Source: Enterococcus_G camelliae | GTDB taxonomy: Bacteria > Bacillota > Bacilli > Lactobacillales > Enterococcaceae | Direction: 5' to 3' | Assembly: GCF_042685105.1 (NCBI RefSeq) | Contig: NZ_JBHUMO010000039.1 | Location: 105,789 to 169,788, forward strand | Length of the DNA: 64,000 nucleotides | Part shown: piece after piece, positions 60,079 through 64,000 of the stretch | Numbering within the stretch: the first letter of the stretch is position 1 | Layout: each line of letters starts with the position of its first letter | Program-made: the position numbers and the translations under genes | The notes under the pieces: generated by a model | Seen by the model: the letters and a program-made list of their open reading frames with translations, nothing else | The model's database searches: none | Told to the model about the DNA's origin: nothing

Positions 60079-60782
60079 TGATGAGGCTCCTTAAATGTAT
60101 AGCCAAAACCACGAACAGTCTGCAAATATTGAGGATGCTTTGGATCGTCTTCAATTTTTTCACGCAGATGGCTAATATGAACATCCACTATACGACTTTG
60201 ACCATCAAAATCGAAATGCCAAATACGATCCAATAGGGTATCACGATCGATGACGCGATCTTTACGTTTCATGAAATAGACCAAAAGCTCAAACTCTTTT
60301 GGTGTAAGAAAAATCTGTTGGCCTTTGACTTTGACTTGGTAATTGGATAAATCAGCTTCAATGGTGCCGATTTTGACCAATTCATTTTTTTCTTCATCAA
60401 CTAATTGGGGTTCTTTATGGACAACGCGGCGTGAAATTGCTTTGATACGGGCGATAACTTCACGTGGACTGAATGGTTTACTTAAATAATCGTCAGCACC
60501 AATTTCCAGTCCAAGAATGCGATCAATCGGATCATCTTTCGCTGTTAGAATTAGAATGGGTGTTTCCACTTTTTCTTGGCGTAAACGTTTTGTAATCTCA
60601 ATGCCATCTATGTGAGGCAACATGACATCAAGCAAAATAAAATCGAAGGGCTGTGTCAGCGCAACTTCTAACGCTTCCAGACCATCAGTGGCACTTGTTA
60701 CTTGATACCCTTCTTTTTCCAAATTAAATGTTAGTAAGGTAACGATTGATGGTTCATCATCCACTACAAGAATTTTTTTCAT
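60075..60782 (-). CDS. phoP: OmpR-family response regulator PhoP/PnpR-like
   Basis: 235 residues. Receiver domain with D8, D9, phospho-acceptor D52 in ILLDVMLP and K102 region (LTAKDDPIDRILGLEIGADDYLSKPFSPREV), then a winged-helix DNA-binding domain (about 135-232, LTPKEFELLVYFMKRKDRVIDRDTLLDRIW, RIVDVHISHLREKIEDDP, TVRGFGYTFKEP). The domain pattern is the PhoP type that binds direct TTAACA-like repeats. Its likely target within the window is the pstS promoter. ATG at 60782, GGAGTACATT before it. Confidence 0.93.
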   Translation of the reverse strand: MKKILVVDDEPSIVTLLTFNLEKEGYQVTSATDGLEALEVALTQPFDFILLDVMLPHIDGIEITKRLRQEKVETPILILTAKDDPIDRILGLEIGADDYLSKPFSPREVIARIKAISRRVVHKEPQLVDEEKNELVKIGTIEADLSNYQVKVKGQQIFLTPKEFELLVYFMKRKDRVIDRDTLLDRIWHFDFDGQSRIVDVHISHLREKIEDDPKHPQYLQTVRGFGYTFKEPHQ

Positions 60783-60967
60783 AATGTACTCCTTAGCTCC
60801 TTTTTTTCATACGTTCATTCTAACACGAATTGAGATGAGGAACTATTGGCAACTTTCATAAACAAGTGAAAAGCTAGCTTGGACTATCCATAGTGAACTT
60901 TTCTTCTGAACTATCTGAAAAAGTCGGTCGTTCCCATCAACTAAGAGGTGGTTTGCAATACACTTAA

Positions 60968-60976
60968 ATGGTATAA
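60968..60976 (+). promoter_or_regulatory. Promoter of ylxM-ffh (extended -10)
   Basis: TGGTATAAT with consensus TATAAT at 60971-60976. TTGCAA lies only 13 bases upstream and is not a proper -35. Confidence 0.65.
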
Positions 60977-61020
60977 TAAAAGGCGACATTTATTGAAAAG
61001 TAACTGGAGGAAGATTGTCT

Positions 61021-61359
61021 GTGGAAATTGAAAAAACCAATCGGATGAATGCGCTCTTTGAATTCTATTCCACCCTTCTTACACAAAAGCAGATGAACTA
61101 CATGGAACTATATTACGCAGATGATTATTCCTTAGGTGAAATTGCAGAAGAATTTGATGTTAGTCGTCAGGCAGTGTATGACAATATCAAACGGACTGGA
61201 AAGATAATAGAAGATTATGAGCGAAAGTTGCATATGTATTCCGATTATGTTGTACGAAGCCAATTAATGGAGCAAATGGAAGAATACCTTACGGAAAAAT
61301 ACCCAGAAGAGACGTTCTTAAAAGAATTATTGCAGAAATTAGCAGAAATTGACGAATAA
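61021..61359 (+). CDS. ylxM: SRP-associated helix-turn-helix protein YlxM
   Basis: 112 residues, helical, with a sigma-factor region-4-like helix-turn-helix (MELYYADDYSLGEIAEEFDVSRQAVYDNIKRT, about 26-57). It is conserved before ffh and binds or stimulates the SRP system in streptococci. GTG at 61021 gives the usual start and lies 10 bases after GGAGG (61006-61010); the TTG at 61015 is only 4 bases from it. Confidence 0.9.
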   Translation: MEIEKTNRMNALFEFYSTLLTQKQMNYMELYYADDYSLGEIAEEFDVSRQAVYDNIKRTGKIIEDYERKLHMYSDYVVRSQLMEQMEEYLTEKYPEETFLKELLQKLAEIDE

Positions 61360-61373
61360 AGGATGGAACAAAG

Positions 61374-62792
61374 ATGGCATTTGAAAGCTTGACAGAACGC
61401 TTGCAACAAGCGATGAGTAAATTACGAAAAAAAGGCAAAGTCACGGAAGCTGATGTAAAAGAAATGATGCGGGAGATCCGGCTCGCACTTCTAGAAGCAG
61501 ACGTAAATTTACAAGTAGTAAAAGAATTTACGAAAAATGTGCGACAAAGAGCAATTGGTGCAGAAGTACTTGATAGCCTGTCACCAGCACAACAAATTGT
61601 AAAAATTGTTAATGAGGAATTGACTGCAACATTAGGTTCAGAAACGGTAGGCATAGAAAAAGCTCCGAAAATACCAACGATTATCATGATGGTCGGGTTA
61701 CAAGGGGCTGGTAAAACCACATTTGCCGGAAAATTAGCAAACCAACTGAAAAAAACGGAGAATGCTCGCCCTTTAATGATCGCTGGCGACGTTTATCGAC
61801 CAGCAGCGATTGATCAGTTAAAAGTACTAGGTCAACAATTGGATGTACCTGTTTTCGATATGGGGACCGAAGTAAGTCCAGTTGAAATTGTGCGACAAGG
61901 TTTGGCGCTTGCCGTTGAGAAAAAAAATGATTATGTCTTGATTGATACAGCCGGACGTTTGCATGTAGATGAAGCGTTAATGGAAGAGTTGAAGCAAATA
62001 AAAGCATTGGCACAGCCGAACGAAATCTTACTCGTTGTTGATGCAATGACAGGGCAAGATGCTGTAACGGTTGCCGATAGCTTTAACCAACAGTTAGGAA
62101 TCACTGGTGTTGTTATCACCAAATTAGATGGGGATACTAGAGGGGGTGCCGCACTTTCCATTCGCGCAGTTACTGGAGCACCAATTAAATTCACGGGTAC
62201 GGGGGAAAAACTGACAGATTTAGAAATTTTCCATCCTGACCGCATGGCTAGTCGTATTCTCGGCATGGGAGATATGCTAACACTTATTGAGAAAGCCCAA
62301 CAAGATTACGATGAGAAAAAGGCTGAAGAACTTGCCCAAAAAATGAAGGAAAATAGTTTTGATTTTAATGACTTCATTGAACAATTGGATCAAGTCATGA
62401 GCATGGGGCCATTGGAAGATTTGATGAAAATGATCCCAGGAATGAGCCAAGTACCAGGAATGGAAAATTTCAAAGTAGATCCGAAAGACATCGCTCGTAA
62501 AAAGGCCATTGTCTTTTCGATGACTCCCGAAGAACGGGAAAATCCAGATTTGTTAAACCCTAGCCGTCGACGCCGGATTGCAGCTGGCTCAGGCAATAAT
62601 GTTGTTGAAGTCAATCGAATGATCAAGCAATTCAAAGAAGCCCGAACTATGATGCAAAAAATGTCAAACGGTAATTTTAATGTCCCAGGTATGGATCAAA
62701 TGTTTGGGACAGGCATCAAAGGAAAATTGGGTAAGATGGCAATGAATCGAATGGTGAAAAAAAACAAAAAAAAGAAAAAGAAACGGAAATAG
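61374..62792 (+). CDS. ffh: Signal recognition particle protein Ffh
   Basis: 472 residues. N domain (about 1-90), G domain with GLQGAGKTTFAGKLANQL (G1, about 106-123), DTAGRLHVDEALMEEL (G3) and TKLDGDTRGGAALS (G4), and the Met-rich M domain (about 300-472) ending in a poly-Lys tail. It binds signal sequences of membrane proteins with the 4.5S/scRNA and targets them to FtsY. It is in one operon with ylxM, 14 bases apart. No clear terminator follows. Confidence 0.97.
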   Translation: MAFESLTERLQQAMSKLRKKGKVTEADVKEMMREIRLALLEADVNLQVVKEFTKNVRQRAIGAEVLDSLSPAQQIVKIVNEELTATLGSETVGIEKAPKIPTIIMMVGLQGAGKTTFAGKLANQLKKTENARPLMIAGDVYRPAAIDQLKVLGQQLDVPVFDMGTEVSPVEIVRQGLALAVEKKNDYVLIDTAGRLHVDEALMEELKQIKALAQPNEILLVVDAMTGQDAVTVADSFNQQLGITGVVITKLDGDTRGGAALSIRAVTGAPIKFTGTGEKLTDLEIFHPDRMASRILGMGDMLTLIEKAQQDYDEKKAEELAQKMKENSFDFNDFIEQLDQVMSMGPLEDLMKMIPGMSQVPGMENFKVDPKDIARKKAIVFSMTPEERENPDLLNPSRRRRIAAGSGNNVVEVNRMIKQFKEARTMMQKMSNGNFNVPGMDQMFGTGIKGKLGKMAMNRMVKKNKKKKKKRK

Positions 62793-62867
62793 CATAAGTC
62801 GCAAGGCAGTGAAACAGTTTTTTCCTTTTCATTTTCGTTCCATTCTCTGCTTGTTCATTCATATTAG

Positions 62868-62896
62868 TTGTACCGCTTTCTTATTGATGTTACTAT
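62868..62896 (+). promoter_or_regulatory. Promoter of the CsbD-family gene
   Basis: -35 TTGTAC (62868-62873), 17-base spacer, -10 TACTAT (62891-62896), 30 bases before the ATG. Confidence 0.65.
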
Positions 62897-62926
62897 GAAT
62901 GTAGAAACAGAAAGGAGAAATGCACA

Positions 62927-63115
62927 ATGGTGAACAAAGATCAAGTAGAGGGTAAATTAACTGAAGCGAAAGGTAAAGTAACTGGTGATGACTCCGAAGA
63001 ATTAAAAGGAAAAATCAAAAAAGGATTTGGCGATTCCAAAGAAAAAGTGGAGGAATTCGCTGACGATGTAGCAAAAAAGGTGAATGAATTCGTCGATCAT
63101 AAAGATAAAAAATAA
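62927..63115 (+). CDS. CsbD-family stress protein
   Basis: 62 residues, highly charged and low in complexity: VEGKLTEAKGKVTGDDSEEL is the CsbD core, followed by a Lys/Glu/Asp-rich amphipathic helix. Members are strongly induced by general stress in Gram-positive bacteria; the molecular role is unknown. It has its own promoter and terminator and a strong GAAAGGAGAAATGCACA ribosome site, which suggests abundant expression. Confidence 0.9.
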   Translation: MVNKDQVEGKLTEAKGKVTGDDSEELKGKIKKGFGDSKEKVEEFADDVAKKVNEFVDHKDKK

Positions 63116-63131
63116 CCAATAAATCCTTTCT

Positions 63132-63160
63132 AAAGTAGATGCAAAGCATCTACTTTTTTT
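63132..63160 (+). terminator. Terminator after the CsbD-family gene
   Basis: Arms AAAGTAGATGC (63132-63142) and GCATCTACTTT (63146-63156), AAA loop, then T residues to 63160. Confidence 0.9.
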
Positions 63161-63167
63161 ATAGAAA

Positions 63168-63203
63168 ATCCAGCTAGCATAAACCGACAAGCGCTAGCTG
63201 GAT
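63168..63203 (-). terminator. Terminator after the FMN reductase gene (minus strand)
   Basis: Arms ATCCAGCTAGC (63168-63178) and GCTAGCTGGAT (63193-63203). On the minus strand it is followed by TTTTCTAT, a weak T tail. It stands side by side with the plus-strand terminator at 63132. Confidence 0.65.
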
Positions 63204-63246
63204 AAAATAAATAGGTAAATCATGAATAGAAAAAACAATCAGCAAA

Positions 63247-63801
63247 TTAGTCAGCTAATTTGTTGAAAAACTCAATATACTTCCTTGAGATTAAATCAAA
63301 GAATTCTGCTGTTTGGGCTTTTATTTTACCTTCTTCGTCAAAAATTGTTAAGGCATTGCCAATGTATGCTTCAGGTTGTTGCAATGTAGGCATATTTAGG
63401 AAAACCAATGATTGACGTAGATGATGGTTGGCACCAAAGCCACTAATCGCACCAGGGGAAACAGAGACAACCAAAGCAGGTTTGCCATCCCAAACACTGT
63501 GACCATAAGGACGCGAACCAACATCTAAGGCATTCTTCAATGCTGCCGGAACAGAACGATTGTATTCTGGCGTAAAGAAGTAGACCCCATCAACATTCGC
63601 CATTTCTTGACGGAAACGACCCCAGGCCTCTGGAACAGCGCCTTCAACATCCAAATCTTCATTGTACAAAGGTAAATCACCAATTTCAATAAAGGTTGGT
63701 TCAAATCCTGTAGGCAAAACACTTGCAAAGTAGGTTGCCACTTTTTTGTTTAGCGAATCTTTTCTCAAACTGCCGACAATAATACCAATTTTCTTTGTCA
63801 T
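63247..63801 (-). CDS. NADPH-dependent FMN reductase family protein
   Basis: 184 residues of flavodoxin-like fold: KIGIIVGSLRKDSLNKKVATYF (FMN phosphate loop, about 4-25), VYFFTPEYNRSVPAALKNALDVGSRP (about 73-98) and VVSVSPGAISGFGANHHLRQSL. Such enzymes reduce FMN, quinones, azo dyes or chromate; the natural substrate is not known. ATG at 63801 has GGAGGAACATAC before it. The frame stays open to 63978, but the added residues are hydrophobic and lie upstream of the ribosome site, so they are not coding. Confidence 0.92.
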   Translation of the reverse strand: MTKKIGIIVGSLRKDSLNKKVATYFASVLPTGFEPTFIEIGDLPLYNEDLDVEGAVPEAWGRFRQEMANVDGVYFFTPEYNRSVPAALKNALDVGSRPYGHSVWDGKPALVVSVSPGAISGFGANHHLRQSLVFLNMPTLQQPEAYIGNALTIFDEEGKIKAQTAEFFDLISRKYIEFFNKLAD

Positions 63802-64000
63802 GTATGTTCCTCCTCTTTTTTTCTTTACAAGACCATTGTAGGCATAACAAAAAAATAAATCAAAAATTTTGAACGTAATGGATAGTTGAAAAGAAAAGGT
63901 AAGTTGTAAAATGAAATGCATAAAGAAATAAACAAAAAAATCATGTAGATACGTTATACTTAAAAGCGTCAAAACCATAAGTATGAAAGAGGTATCTACA

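Noticed and set aside
63802..63978. N-terminal extension of the FMN reductase frame to 63978
   Set aside because: The added part is hydrophobic and Phe-rich, lies upstream of a clear GGAGG ribosome site, and the family starts at MTKKIGIIVGS.

Overview
The window is a low-GC Firmicutes chromosome segment that looks like Enterococcaceae (Enterococcus or a close relative). This rests on the full Gram-positive division and cell-wall cluster in the order mraZ-rsmH-ftsL-pbp-mraY-murD-murG-divIB-ftsA-ftsZ-ylmE-sepF-ylmG-ylmH-divIVA-ileS, on a sigma-54/LevR-controlled mannose PTS with separate IIB, IIAB, IIC, IID and ManO proteins, on an ispA-tlyA-argR-recN block without dxs, on a copY-copZ pair of enterococcal type, and on strong AGGAGG ribosome sites. 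I cannot name the species. No rRNA, tRNA, insertion sequence, prophage or CRISPR array was seen. The window is core chromosome with a few small accessory-looking islands.

Layout. 1-5056: a cut-off unknown gene, a membrane-anchored VanY-type D,D-carboxypeptidase, three GNAT acetyltransferases, a diacylglycerol-kinase-family lipid kinase, and a TauE-type exporter overlapping a DUF1634 protein. 5098-11873: the LevR-type activator, a well-formed -24/-12 promoter and the mannose PTS operon. 11973-20766: aminopeptidase P, then yqhY-nusB, folD-xseA-xseB-ispA-tlyA and argR-recN. 20837-21986 (minus): an unlisted 38-residue DUF4044-type membrane peptide and a CorA-family transporter. 22096-37098: a DUF3397 protein, the MraZ operator and the division/wall cluster. 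37137-40203: T-box leader and ileS. 40204-46505: a long intergenic region with a Fur-like palindrome, then gltB-gltD. 46597-50148 (minus): zwf, a DtxR/MntR-family regulator and an M29 aminopeptidase. 50370-54473: TetR regulator, flavodoxin (minus), methionine aminopeptidase, YihY and a TagO/WecA-type transferase. 54512-55286: copY-copZ with no copper ATPase. 55366-57128: a Phd/YefM-like protein without a toxin and an aminotransferase. 57223-60782: pstS with phased Pho-box-like repeats, facing the phoR-phoP pair. 61021-63801: ylxM-ffh, a CsbD stress protein and an FMN reductase (minus).

How the parts work together. The PTS genes are switched on by their own linked activator through sigma-54. 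The division cluster makes lipid II (mraY, murG), crosslinks it at the septum (class B PBP), and builds and places the divisome (ftsL, divIB, ftsA, ftsZ, sepF, divIVA); it is probably repressed at its head by MraZ. gltBD encodes Fe-S glutamate synthase and may be iron-responsive. pstS and phoPR form a local phosphate-sensing unit.

I saw no clearly new multi-gene system. The best leads are regulatory or translational: two division-cluster genes (divIB, ylmG) whose only well-placed start codons are ATC and ATT, the Fur-like box before gltB, the paired dyads before the sigma-54 promoter, copYZ without a pump, an orphan pstS beside phoPR, and a lone Phd-like protein with a conserved-looking extension.
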